A model generated the notes under the pieces. It had not been told where the DNA came from. It made no database searches and saw only the letters and a list, made by a program, of their open reading frames with translations. Shown piece after piece: positions 15,736 to 23,635 of a stretch of DNA of 32,735 nucleotides. Source of the DNA: H111-94 sp034436045 (GTDB lineage Bacteria > Chloroflexota > Ktedonobacteria > Ktedonobacterales > Ktedonobacteraceae); contig DAOTVZ010000237.1 of assembly GCA_034436045.1 (NCBI GenBank), positions 1 through 32,735 on the forward strand, given 5' to 3'. A program made the translations under genes and the position numbers. Numbering within the stretch: position 1 is the stretch's first letter; each line of letters opens with the position of its first letter.

Positions 15736-17895
15736 ATGAGGACGATGGCTATAGATAAGTTCCCTTTAGAAAAAATTGAAGAACTATTACGGAATAGTGA
15801 GATACAAAAACGTATCCAGGCTTATCAAGAAAGCATACAGACTGAAGCGCTGGTCACGATTGGAAGGGCTGCGAAGCTCTTCGGTTTCAGTGAAACAAAA
15901 TTGCGCGAGTGGGATCGTTCAGGGTATCTCAGTTCAGTGCGCTCAAGAAGTGGTGAGCAGGGTGGGACGGGACAGCGTCAGTATTCAGTGACCGAACTGA
16001 ACAAGCTGGCAATTATTCGGGTGTTACAGGATGCCGGGGTTAGTGAAGTGCCTGCCAGTGTTGATGAACTGTGGAGGGAGATAGTGGGGGAACATAAAGA
16101 AGAGCGTCTGACCATCGACCAGCATGTGGAAAAAGTTTATAAAGAGGAGTTCTGGCGTTTTTATGCGTCACGTGCTATGCAGCTCTCACTAGCCTTGATT
16201 TGTGGCGATGCCCTCAATGCGGTAGCTGGTCTGGTTATTCCATTGCGGCAGGGCGGACCGGCGATGCCTGTTTTAGATGCTGAGAAGCCTGAAGAATTTG
16301 CCCGTCTGGGGCCAAGCTTGCTGTGTTTTTTAAGTGAGAATCATGTATTCCACACATTTTATGAGCCTGTTCCATCATTTGAGTATCTCACCGACTTCCG
16401 TATACGAGGATTGGTGAGTGTAGAAGAGGATGCGCCACGTGATCGAATTTATGTAGTCTTGCAACGTAAAATGAAGCCGACTTTGCTCGACTCTGCGACC
16501 GTCAATGTGATCAGACGGCTGCTGGCTCCTCTTTATGAGCAAGTAACCATGCAGGAGTGGGAGGAGTATCTGGGTCACGGTTTCCGTGATGTGGTTTATC
16601 CCTATATCGATTTTGGTAGCGCTGGTATGACGGATACTGTGCTGAGTAACCTCATGGAACTCATTATTCAGTTGGGAGGAAAGGCGGATGACGGTAATTG
16701 CTTATGGAAGTTTTGTTGTATGCTCTTGCCCAATGATTCTTCTTTGCCTCTCTACCAACGCAGCCTGGTTGTACGCGCGAAAAGCCTGCATTCGCCCCAT
16801 GCTCTCGGCGTTATGGTTCATCCTCAAGGGAGTGTTGTGGGCCTGAGCATCAGAGCATTTCAAAGTGGCACGATAGTATTGCGTCGTAATATTATGCGGC
16901 AAGGGTCAGATGGGGCGACCATTGCTTTGTGGGAAAGCGAAAGGACAATTCGTTCTGCGGTAGCATTTCCCATCGGGGGGGAAGATGGATTGCCTATCGG
17001 GGTAGTGTATGTAGCTTCAGAGCATCCAGACGCCTTTAGTGAAGATGACCTACGTGTATTTCGCTTGATAGGGCGTATGGCGGAAGATCGGCTGCGGGTG
17101 TCTGGTGTGCAGCGGCAAATCTATAGAAAACTTTCCTCGGTCATCGCAAATCCGGTGGTCGTAGACTCATTTTTGACCATTTTTACTGATATTCTGACAG
17201 AGGGACAATTCAGGCGAGATGTTGAAGAACTTCTCCAGGACATCTTGATGCCACAATCGCGCAGTACAGACGGTGCGAGGGCGTCGATTGTGGGTTTTAC
17301 TAAGGATCATATTCAAAATATGGAAGGGGTGAGCGAAGAAGCGGTATCTTTTATCAGTGTTGATGTTGACCAGCAGGGGTATTTAGCGAATGTCTATGGT
17401 GATCTTGCTGTGCGCAATCTGAATCTGGAGGTTGGCATAAAAATAAAAGATACGTTGAAGGCGCTAGCGAAAGAATATGCTGATTGCCACGTCTATCATA
17501 TCTATGCTGATCGGTTCTATATCATGCTGGATGGGGTCTCGCTTGAGCGTGCCCGCAAAATAGCCGAGCAACTGAGGTTAGCATTGTCCGGGACATACAA
17601 GCTAGATGCGCTAAAAATGTATCCAGAGCAAGAGACACCTTCAGGACGTCTGCTGGAGATACCGGACATAACAGTGCGTCTCGGTGTAACCTCTTATCTC
17701 TTTACAAAGTTAGCTGAAATTCTTGCGCGTTATGCACCGATGAATGCTATTGATGAAGTGGAGGCACTGATTATCTCTGGTCTGGATACTCCCCTCAATT
17801 TAGCCAGAGATGATGGCGGGAACGCGGTGTTTTCTTGGGAGCCAACAATACGGAATTATGTTCGCTGGTCACCTGCAAAACCAGGAATCCCATGA
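15736..17895 (+). CDS. MerR-type HTH + GAF + degenerate GGDEF regulator
   Basis: 719 residues. After a helical N-terminus, residues 38-105 form a MerR-like winged helix (TIGRAAKLFGFSETKLREWDRSGYL, then RQYSVTELNKLAIIRVLQDAG). A mixed region of about 180 residues follows. A GAF-like domain (about 300-455) ends in AFPIGGEDGLPIGVVYVASE and FSEDDLRVFRLIGRMAEDR. The C-terminal third (about 535-680) follows the GGDEF fold: SVDVDQQGYLANVYGDLAV for the metal/nucleotide strand, YADRFYIML where GGDEF should be, and DITVRLGVTSYL. The signature is lost, so cyclase activity is not expected; it may bind nucleotide or only dimerise. Likely a DNA-binding sensor protein. GC is lower than in the surrounding housekeeping genes. 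Start ATG 15736 follows AGGAAAG; ATG 15745 is an alternative. Confidence 0.75.
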   Translation: MRTMAIDKFPLEKIEELLRNSEIQKRIQAYQESIQTEALVTIGRAAKLFGFSETKLREWDRSGYLSSVRSRSGEQGGTGQRQYSVTELNKLAIIRVLQDAGVSEVPASVDELWREIVGEHKEERLTIDQHVEKVYKEEFWRFYASRAMQLSLALICGDALNAVAGLVIPLRQGGPAMPVLDAEKPEEFARLGPSLLCFLSENHVFHTFYEPVPSFEYLTDFRIRGLVSVEEDAPRDRIYVVLQRKMKPTLLDSATVNVIRRLLAPLYEQVTMQEWEEYLGHGFRDVVYPYIDFGSAGMTDTVLSNLMELIIQLGGKADDGNCLWKFCCMLLPNDSSLPLYQRSLVVRAKSLHSPHALGVMVHPQGSVVGLSIRAFQSGTIVLRRNIMRQGSDGATIALWESERTIRSAVAFPIGGEDGLPIGVVYVASEHPDAFSEDDLRVFRLIGRMAEDRLRVSGVQRQIYRKLSSVIANPVVVDSFLTIFTDILTEGQFRRDVEELLQDILMPQSRSTDGARASIVGFTKDHIQNMEGVSEEAVSFISVDVDQQGYLANVYGDLAVRNLNLEVGIKIKDTLKALAKEYADCHVYHIYADRFYIMLDGVSLERARKIAEQLRLALSGTYKLDALKMYPEQETPSGRLLEIPDITVRLGVTSYLFTKLAEILARYAPMNAIDEVEALIISGLDTPLNLARDDGGNAVFSWEPTIRNYVRWSPAKPGIP

Positions 17896-18093
17896 TGTAT
17901 AGCATGCCTCAACTGATTTGCCCCCCCCAAATCATTAGAAGACATATACAATACCATGTGAAATTCTTCCTGGTTTCATCCATACGATCATCACAGGTCT
18001 TTATTTTTTCGTGTCATTGGCAACAATCTGTTGTTAGTGGCTGTGTGCGCGCTTAGTGCGCTTGTAATCATTAGTGCGGAATGTGTGTTTATT

Positions 18094-18873
18094 ATGAGTG
18101 AAATAGCTGCACCAACAGTGCTGTTCGCTTTGGGAAGGCCCGGATGTGGTAAATCAACTGCTGCAAAATATATTCAGCAACAATGGAGATATGTCCAAAA
18201 TGGACAATCATATGAAGCAAAAGAGGAAGAGGTAGAGAAAGATGCATACCGCATCAAAGATTATACGATTCTTTATGAGATGTTTCAGCAAGATAGAGCT
18301 GGCGAAGATAAAACCAGGCGGCGTTTTCGTGATGCGATAGTTCATGGTGAAGTGCTGGGCTTCGACGTCATTGATTTCACCGTTCTTGATGAGGCTCTGG
18401 AAAAAACTGTGCAGGCAGTCGTTTCGTGTATGAAGGACGCTCTTCTGTCTTCGCGAAAAAAGATAATAATTGTAGAGTTTGCTCGTAATGATTATAAAGA
18501 TGTGTTTGAGAAGCTGTCTACATATCTTGATTCGTACCTTGATGGCCGGTTTGAGCCATGTAGTGGGCGAGATTTGTTGAGCCGCTCCTTCTTTCTGTTT
18601 GTTGAGGCACCTCTACCTGTCTGTAGCCAGCGCATTCATGAGCGCGTCAAGTCACCTGTGAGAGAGGATAACCATTTTGTTTCGGATGACATTTTACGCA
18701 GCTATTACGAAGTGGATGGTAGGGAGTATATCCAGAATGGATTGGGAAGGGACTACGAGGTCGATCCTGCGCATATAAGAGTTATTGATAATGATGGTTC
18801 TCAAGGGGAGTTTTTGAAGCAAATCGAAGCTTTTTTGCATGAGACTTTACTGGGTAAAGTTCCCGCTGTCTAG
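18094..18873 (+). CDS. P-loop NTPase/kinase-like protein of unknown function
   Basis: 259 residues. The N-terminus is a Walker A loop directly after the first strand: TVLFALGRPGCGKSTAAKYI, as in nucleoside-monophosphate or other small-molecule kinases. A conserved-looking strand KKIIIVEFARNDYKD could hold the Walker B acidic residue. FFLFVEAPLPVCSQRIHERVK resembles the lid/base-binding region of NMP kinases ('..v.l..p...c..R...R'), and HIRVIDNDGS lies where a C-terminal base-contact strand occurs. I do not recognise the family. ATG 18094 is preferred; the frame is open to 18031 with a hydrophobic extension that has no ribosome site. The ribosome site for 18094 is weak. It is co-directional with the MerR-type regulator 198 bases upstream and is closed by a terminator. 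Confidence 0.7.
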   Translation: MSEIAAPTVLFALGRPGCGKSTAAKYIQQQWRYVQNGQSYEAKEEEVEKDAYRIKDYTILYEMFQQDRAGEDKTRRRFRDAIVHGEVLGFDVIDFTVLDEALEKTVQAVVSCMKDALLSSRKKIIIVEFARNDYKDVFEKLSTYLDSYLDGRFEPCSGRDLLSRSFFLFVEAPLPVCSQRIHERVKSPVREDNHFVSDDILRSYYEVDGREYIQNGLGRDYEVDPAHIRVIDNDGSQGEFLKQIEAFLHETLLGKVPAV

Positions 18874-18884
18874 TCGAAGCTGTT

Positions 18885-18917
18885 AGAACAGAGCAGAGGA
18901 TGCTGCTCTGTTCTTTT
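18885..18917 (+). terminator. Rho-independent terminator after the P-loop gene
   Basis: AGAACAGAGCAG (18885-18896) pairs perfectly with CTGCTCTGTTCT (18903-18914) across a 6-base loop, followed by TTT. It starts 12 bases after the stop codon. Confidence 0.8.
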
Positions 18918-19018
18918 GCTCCTGAGGAGTTTCGACGATACCTACAAATTATATGGGCACATATGATACATTACAATGAGAGCAAGGTATCTTTGGGTAG
19001 GTAGTCGGAAGAACACTA

Positions 19019-19951
19019 GTGAGAGGAAGGGTGATTTTCATAGCTATCCCGTTTGAACAACTAACCCCTATTCATCCCAATCGTCGGATCACATTGGAAC
19101 ATGGCGCGGAACCTGTTGCGCCGCGCCTGATTGATCTCTTTGTGCCGCTGGGTTTCGGGCAGCGCGCATTAGTTGTCGCGCCACCAAAGGCGGGCAAAAC
19201 CACGATTTTGCGTCAGATTGCCGCCGCTATCTTGCAGAATCATCCACAGGCGCTGCTGTTTCTGTGTTTGGTGGATGAGCGCCCGGAGGAGGTGACGGAG
19301 TGGCGAATGGAAGTGCAGGGGCCGAACGTCAAGCTCTATGCCTCCAGCTTCGATCAGCAAATCTCCCGGCATGGGCGCGTTGTGGAACAGGCGCTTAATG
19401 ATGCGAAGCGCGAGGTCGCGCACGGACGCGACGTGGTGATTTTGCTCGACTCGCTCACCCGTCTGGCGCGCGCGCATAACCTCAGCACCGAGATGTGGCG
19501 TGGCCCGCGTCAGCGCCAGGGCGGCTATGGCAATCGCACGCTCTCTGGCGGCATCGACGCTCAGGCGCTGGAGATTGGACGGCGCGTCTTTGGCGCGGCC
19601 CGCGCGCTGGAAGAGGGCAGCAGCCTGACAATTGTTGCCAGTTGCCTGGTCGAAACCGGTAGCCGCCTTGATGAAGTAGTCTATGAGGAGTTTAAAGGCA
19701 CGGGGAACCTGGAGATTCGCCTCTCTCGTGAACTGGCTGACCGTCGCCTCTTTCCAGCCATTGATGTGATGACCTCCAGCACGCGCCAGGAGGAGCGCCT
19801 GCTTTCCTCAGATGAACTACGTGCCATGTCGGTGCTACGCCGCCGCCTTGCTGATCTGCCTCGCCTTGATGGCACGCAACAACTCTTGCAACTCTTTGAA
19901 AAAACCTCTTCTAATGCTCGCCTGATCGAGGCCGTTTTGAGACAGAGTTAG
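19019..19951 (+). CDS. rho: Rho-type helicase lacking the N-terminal RNA-binding domain
   Basis: 310 residues against about 420 for E. coli Rho. The ATPase core is intact: Walker A APPKAGKTT (54-62), catalytic Glu87 in VDERPEEVTE, Walker B VILLDSLTRLARAHN (Asp144), the Q-loop TLSGGIDAQAL, the R-loop region EFKGTGNLE and the arginine-finger region ADRRLFPAID. The cold-shock-like primary RNA-binding domain is missing; only about 30 residues precede the core. Between RAHN and the Q-loop there are about 20 residues (WRGPRQRQGGYGNR and flanks) where about 9 are usual, and they are basic. Start is GTG 19019 after GGAAG. Upstream DNA is too short to hold a lost domain. It may be a specialised Rho paralogue, or the only Rho with an altered RNA-loading mode. 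Confidence 0.88.
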   Translation: MRGRVIFIAIPFEQLTPIHPNRRITLEHGAEPVAPRLIDLFVPLGFGQRALVVAPPKAGKTTILRQIAAAILQNHPQALLFLCLVDERPEEVTEWRMEVQGPNVKLYASSFDQQISRHGRVVEQALNDAKREVAHGRDVVILLDSLTRLARAHNLSTEMWRGPRQRQGGYGNRTLSGGIDAQALEIGRRVFGAARALEEGSSLTIVASCLVETGSRLDEVVYEEFKGTGNLEIRLSRELADRRLFPAIDVMTSSTRQEERLLSSDELRAMSVLRRRLADLPRLDGTQQLLQLFEKTSSNARLIEAVLRQS

Positions 19952-20013
19952 TGTAAAGAAACCTGCCTGTTCAACCGCAACAGCCATCACAATAGACGTA
20001 AATCTTTCGGACC

Positions 20014-21027
20014 TTATGCTTGTTTAACTCCGATAACAATGTCACGCCGCTTGATAACGCGATCAACGATATGCGCAAGTTGCGTGTAAGGTGGCTCGTT
20101 GCGTACTGTCAACGTGGTGCGTTTCTCAATGAAGGCAATCATTTCATCTCGCGTGATGCGTGTGGCGTTCCAGGCCAGTGCCAGCGTACCCCCTGGCAAC
20201 AGCAGGCGTTCCCACACAGGGAGCGCATCGGTGAGCAGGTGGGAGAGTTCGCCGAAATGCTGAATGCCGTATGGCAGGTCGCCCACGACAGCGTGCATGC
20301 GCGAGCCGCCCGGCACATCGCGGAGATGCTGGTCGGCCTGGGCACTATCGCCATGCACCAGCACCAGCAGGCGTGTATTACCCTTACGCCCGACCTCGAA
20401 CTGCACGCGGCGTCCCGCGCGCCGTCCTCGTTCATCGACCTCTTTATATGGCACCGACTCGCTGTTGAAATATTGCTTGATAAACACCTCAGTTGTCTCA
20501 ATATCGTGACGCTCAAGCTCGATGCCGAAGGCGTCATAGCCGCAGGCCAGCGCGAGAAAGAGCGTTGTGCCGCCGCCCGCTAGTGGATCAAGAATACGCA
20601 GGCGTTCCGTGTACTGATAGCGATAGGCACCCGCGAACAGGGCCAGGTTGAGCAGCACGCGCGTAAAGGTCTCATTGGTTTTGCCTTTATAACGTCGTGC
20701 CTCGCTCATCTCTAATGGCACAAAAGGCATGAAATCTGGTTCGATGGGGCGCAGGAGCGGCCCTGCGACCGCGCCGATGCGCTCGAAATACTGATATGCT
20801 TCGCCGGTGGCACCCAGGCGTCCCAGCAATTTTCTGGCCGAGGTTGAAGTGAGTACCTCATCATCCATTGTTGCTAGCAGGTAGCTCTGGCCTGCCAGCT
20901 TGATGGGCGTCAACTGTTGAATGAACGCGCCCAGCGGGCTGGCGAGCAATTCGGGGGCTGCCAGCGTTTCGGTCATATTAGCATATTGCGTGTTACGCTG
21001 TGGAGTGATTCTAAATACACTGCTCAT
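20014..21027 (-). CDS. SAM-dependent methyltransferase (DLPYG motif, RNA/DNA N-methylase-like)
   Basis: 337 residues. The Rossmann-fold methylase core is in the middle: motif I ILDPLAGGGTTLFLALACGY followed by FGIELE, and motif IV VVGDLPYGIQHF, a variant of the (D/N)PPY signature of N-methylases acting on adenine, guanine or cytosine bases. The glycine-rich 'DPLAGGGTT' and DLPYG fit the UPF0020/TrmG10 type of nucleic-acid methylases better than protein methylases. The 110-residue N-terminal part, with LATMDDEVLTSTSARKLLGR, is not a recognisable THUMP domain. The start is uncertain: ATG 21027 lies only 7 bases after a TATAAT, implying a leaderless message; ATG 20976 is the alternative, and neither has a ribosome site. 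It converges on the Rho gene. The target base is unknown. Confidence 0.8.
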   Translation of the reverse strand: MSSVFRITPQRNTQYANMTETLAAPELLASPLGAFIQQLTPIKLAGQSYLLATMDDEVLTSTSARKLLGRLGATGEAYQYFERIGAVAGPLLRPIEPDFMPFVPLEMSEARRYKGKTNETFTRVLLNLALFAGAYRYQYTERLRILDPLAGGGTTLFLALACGYDAFGIELERHDIETTEVFIKQYFNSESVPYKEVDERGRRAGRRVQFEVGRKGNTRLLVLVHGDSAQADQHLRDVPGGSRMHAVVGDLPYGIQHFGELSHLLTDALPVWERLLLPGGTLALAWNATRITRDEMIAFIEKRTTLTVRNEPPYTQLAHIVDRVIKRRDIVIGVKQA

Positions 21028-21034
21028 GACTGAA

Positions 21035-21040
21035 ATTATA
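21035..21040 (-). promoter_or_regulatory. -10 element of the methyltransferase gene
   Basis: A perfect TATAAT on the minus strand ends 7 bases before ATG 21027, so transcription would begin at or within a couple of bases of that codon. No convincing -35 is seen. Confidence 0.4.
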
Positions 21041-21180
21041 TCGCAAAAGGGTAGCGAGCAGAGCAAGGCGACGGCAAGGATATGCCTCTACAATGATTGA
21101 TGGGCATAGCGTATCGTATTATTATTAGGAGTGTAGCCCTGTCGTCGTCCTGCTCTGCTCCTGCATCTTTGTCTCTCCCT

Positions 21181-21209
21181 TTGCGTCCTCTCTCTTTGCG
21201 TACTACAAT
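21181..21209 (+). promoter_or_regulatory. Promoter of the NAD(P)HX repair gene
   Basis: TTGCGT (21181-21186), 17-base spacer, TACAAT (21204-21209), 50 bases upstream of the start codon. It is closely similar to the pgeF promoter (TTGCGG, 17, TACAAT). Confidence 0.5.
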
Positions 21210-21258
21210 AGCATACGGTACGAAGCGAGATAGCAGTCACAACCTGGGGGTGTTTTTT

Positions 21259-22806
21259 ATGCATATTGTAACTGTCGCGGAGATGCGCGAATTAGAAGCG
21301 AGAGCAGAGCAGGAGTATGGCTTGACCTCGCATATCCTCATGCAGAACGCAGGCAAAAGTGCGGCTGACATCTTCCTGGCGCATCTGCCGCCACAACAGC
21401 AGATACAACGGCTTCACCTTCTCTTTCTGATTGGCCCCGGCAATAATGGTGGCGATGGCCTGGTGGTTGCGCGTCACCTGGCTGAAGCTGGAGCATCCAT
21501 TTCGCTCTATCGCTGGAAAGAGCGACAGTTGAGCGTGCAAGGGCGGGTTATTGTTGAGTCTGAGACGACCAGCGTGCTAGAAGAGGAGATCCGGCGAGCC
21601 GATTATATTATTGACGCGGTGCTGGGCACAGGTACTTCGCGCCCATTGAACGAGGACTTACGCGGACTGCTGGGGCGTGTCAATCGGGAGCGCGCGGCAC
21701 GCGATAGCTTGCGTGTGGTGGCGATTGATTTGCCCACCGGCCTGAATGCCGATACCGGCGAGGTTGACCCTGGCATCGTGCGTGCCGATATGACGATTAC
21801 GCTGGCCTGTCCCAAGCAAGGCTTTTTCTTCTTCCCAGGCCGCGACTACCTGGGTGAACTCTTTGTTGGCTCGATTGGTCTGCCGCCAGAGATGGAGAGT
21901 GGCCTGACGAAAGAGATGTTAGACGCGCCACTGGTTAGCGGGTTACTGCCCCACCGCCCATTAGAGAGCAACAAGGGGACGTTCGGGAAGGTGATGCTCT
22001 TCTGTGGTTCGCCGCCCTATCCTGGTTCGGCCTTCCTGGCCGGTAGCGCCGCCGGGCGGGTTGGCGCGGGACTGGTGACACTGGCCGTCCAGGAGCAGAT
22101 GTTGCCCATCTATGCCAGTGCCTACCACGAAGCCACTTTCGTGTTGCTGCCGCCGGAAAGCAGTTCTGGTTTTGAGCGTGCAAAGGCTCTGCTTGACCAT
22201 CTGCACGGCTACCGCTCACTGCTGATGGGGCCGGGTCTGGGCCAGTCGTCCAGCACGCGCGAGATGATCTTGCAGGTACTGGAAGAGTTACGGGCCATGC
22301 CTGAAAAGGAACGGCCCGCGCTGGTCGTTGACGCCGACGGCCTGAACAATCTCTCGGCCCTGGAACGCTGGTGGACGTTGCTGCCACCGGGGACGGTCAT
22401 TACGCCGCATCCGGGCGAGATGGGACGCCTGTGTGGTGGCATCAAGGTGTCCGGCGGCAGCATCGAACGGTTGGCCCTGGCGCGTGAGAAGGCGCGTGCA
22501 TGGCAGGTGACACTGGTTCTCAAGGGGGCCTGTACCATTATTGCCGGGCCGGATGAGCATATGCGCTTCAACTGGCAGGCCAATCCGGCGCTGGCGGCGG
22601 CAGGCACTGGCGATGTGCTGGCCGGTATGGTAGCGGGTTTCCTGGCGCAGGGGCTTTCACCTTTCGATGCCGCCAGTGCCGCCGTTTACCTGCATACAGC
22701 CGCCGCCGGTATCGTCAGCAGTGATCTCGGCCCCGCCGGTATGTTGGCTTCCGATCTGCTACCCAATATACCAAAAGCGATGCAACAATGTCGTGTGAAC
22801 AAATAA
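21259..22806 (+). CDS. nnrD: Bifunctional NAD(P)HX epimerase / ADP-dependent NAD(P)HX dehydratase
   Basis: 515 residues joining the two enzymes that repair hydrated NADH and NADPH. The N-terminal YjeF_N domain (about 1-215) epimerises the R and S hydrates: MQNAGKSAAD, GPGNNGGDGLVVARHL, IIDAVLGTG and AIDLPTGLNADTGE. The C-terminal carbohydrate-kinase-like domain (about 235-510) dehydrates the S form using ADP: NKGTFGKVMLFCGSPPYPGS, LLMGPGLGQS, VVDADGLNNL, ITPHPGEMGRL, TLVLKGACTII and AAAGTGDVLAGMVAGFLAQG. All motifs are intact. The start is ATG 21259 after GGGGGTG; the frame is open to 21097 but that DNA holds the promoter. It is monocistronic, with its own promoter and a terminator just after the stop. 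Confidence 0.95.
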   Translation: MHIVTVAEMRELEARAEQEYGLTSHILMQNAGKSAADIFLAHLPPQQQIQRLHLLFLIGPGNNGGDGLVVARHLAEAGASISLYRWKERQLSVQGRVIVESETTSVLEEEIRRADYIIDAVLGTGTSRPLNEDLRGLLGRVNRERAARDSLRVVAIDLPTGLNADTGEVDPGIVRADMTITLACPKQGFFFFPGRDYLGELFVGSIGLPPEMESGLTKEMLDAPLVSGLLPHRPLESNKGTFGKVMLFCGSPPYPGSAFLAGSAAGRVGAGLVTLAVQEQMLPIYASAYHEATFVLLPPESSSGFERAKALLDHLHGYRSLLMGPGLGQSSSTREMILQVLEELRAMPEKERPALVVDADGLNNLSALERWWTLLPPGTVITPHPGEMGRLCGGIKVSGGSIERLALAREKARAWQVTLVLKGACTIIAGPDEHMRFNWQANPALAAAGTGDVLAGMVAGFLAQGLSPFDAASAAVYLHTAAAGIVSSDLGPAGMLASDLLPNIPKAMQQCRVNK

Positions 22807-22807
22807 A

Positions 22808-22843
22808 AAAAGATATGGCCCCACTCGCGGGGTCATATCTTTT
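22808..22843. terminator. Bidirectional terminator between nnrD and the Uma2 gene
   Basis: AAAAGATATGGCCCC (22808-22822) pairs with GGGGTCATATCTTTT (22829-22843) over 15 positions with one wobble, loop of 6 bases, A-tract on the left and T-tract on the right. It serves both convergent genes. Confidence 0.88.
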
Positions 22844-22856
22844 CAGCTATCTCTTT

Positions 22857-23468
22857 TTATTCTGCTGAAGCAAAAAAGTCGCTAACGGCGATGGCTTTTA
22901 TAGTTGGAATGATGCGTGAGCGCATTTTTTCACCCTCTTTGCATAAACCGAGCAAGGCATACGTTCTTCCTTCCAGCACGCGCACTTCTACAGTGTGTGT
23001 TGCCGGATCAACAAGCCAGTATTCCGGCACACCCGCCTGGGCATAGGCGTCATATTTCTCACGCCGGTCGTAGGTGGCTGTTGCCGGTGAGGCTACTTCA
23101 ATCACCAGATCAGGTGCGCCAATCACACCACTTTCGGTAAGCCTGTCCAGGTGAGCATTGAGTACAACCAGTACATCAGGTTGCACAACGGTGTTTTCGC
23201 GCAGTCGTACATCGAAAGGGCCAGTGTAGACCTCTCCCAGTTTCTGTTGGTCGATTAAAGCTTCCAGGCGGGTGGCGATTTTCAAGACGGTGCGTTGATG
23301 CCAGCGATTGGGCGCGGGGGCCATATACAACACTCCATTCACGATTTCGTAGTGCTGCCCGTCGTCTGGCAATGTGGCGTATTGCTCATAGTTCCACTGG
23401 CCCTGGGCTGGCCCTGGAATATGGTCGGCTGGTATAGTAATATCGATGTGTTCGGGAATCATAACCAT
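22857..23468 (-). CDS. Uma2 family endonuclease (PD-(D/E)XK fold)
   Basis: 203 residues of the Uma2/DUF820 family, restriction-endonuclease-like proteins found in many copies in cyanobacteria and Chloroflexota. Family blocks: YEIVNGVLYMAPAPNRWHQ, VRLRENTVVQPDVLVV with the Pro-Asp, LVIEVASPATATYDRREKYDAYAQAGVPEYWLVDP with the Glu and Lys of the nuclease core. The start ATG 23468 follows a weak GAGAAAG; ATG 23462 is close by, and the frame is open to 23597 without a good start. It stands alone. The cellular role of the family is unknown. Confidence 0.9.
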   Translation of the reverse strand: MVMIPEHIDITIPADHIPGPAQGQWNYEQYATLPDDGQHYEIVNGVLYMAPAPNRWHQRTVLKIATRLEALIDQQKLGEVYTGPFDVRLRENTVVQPDVLVVLNAHLDRLTESGVIGAPDLVIEVASPATATYDRREKYDAYAQAGVPEYWLVDPATHTVEVRVLEGRTYALLGLCKEGEKMRSRIIPTIKAIAVSDFFASAE

Positions 23469-23635
23469 TGTTTTCTGCTTTCTCAACAGGAAGACGACGC
23501 GCTTTCTTGCCCTCATCATAACACAAAACGGATACCCGCAAGTTATCCCTACATATATTTTTACACATCGGGAAATAACCTTTTGAGGCTTTTTCACTAC
23601 TACTCTTATAGAAAGAATAATTGCTCAGGACTAAG

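Noticed and set aside
17914..17934. C8 run flanked by TGATTTG and CAAATCA after the MerR-type gene
   Set aside because: A 7-bp stem with no T-tract is too weak to call a terminator; the C run may be a slippage-prone tract.
21097..21258. N-terminal extension of the NAD(P)HX repair protein
   Set aside because: Low-complexity, promoter-containing sequence with no ribosome site; the family starts at the ATG 21259 equivalent.
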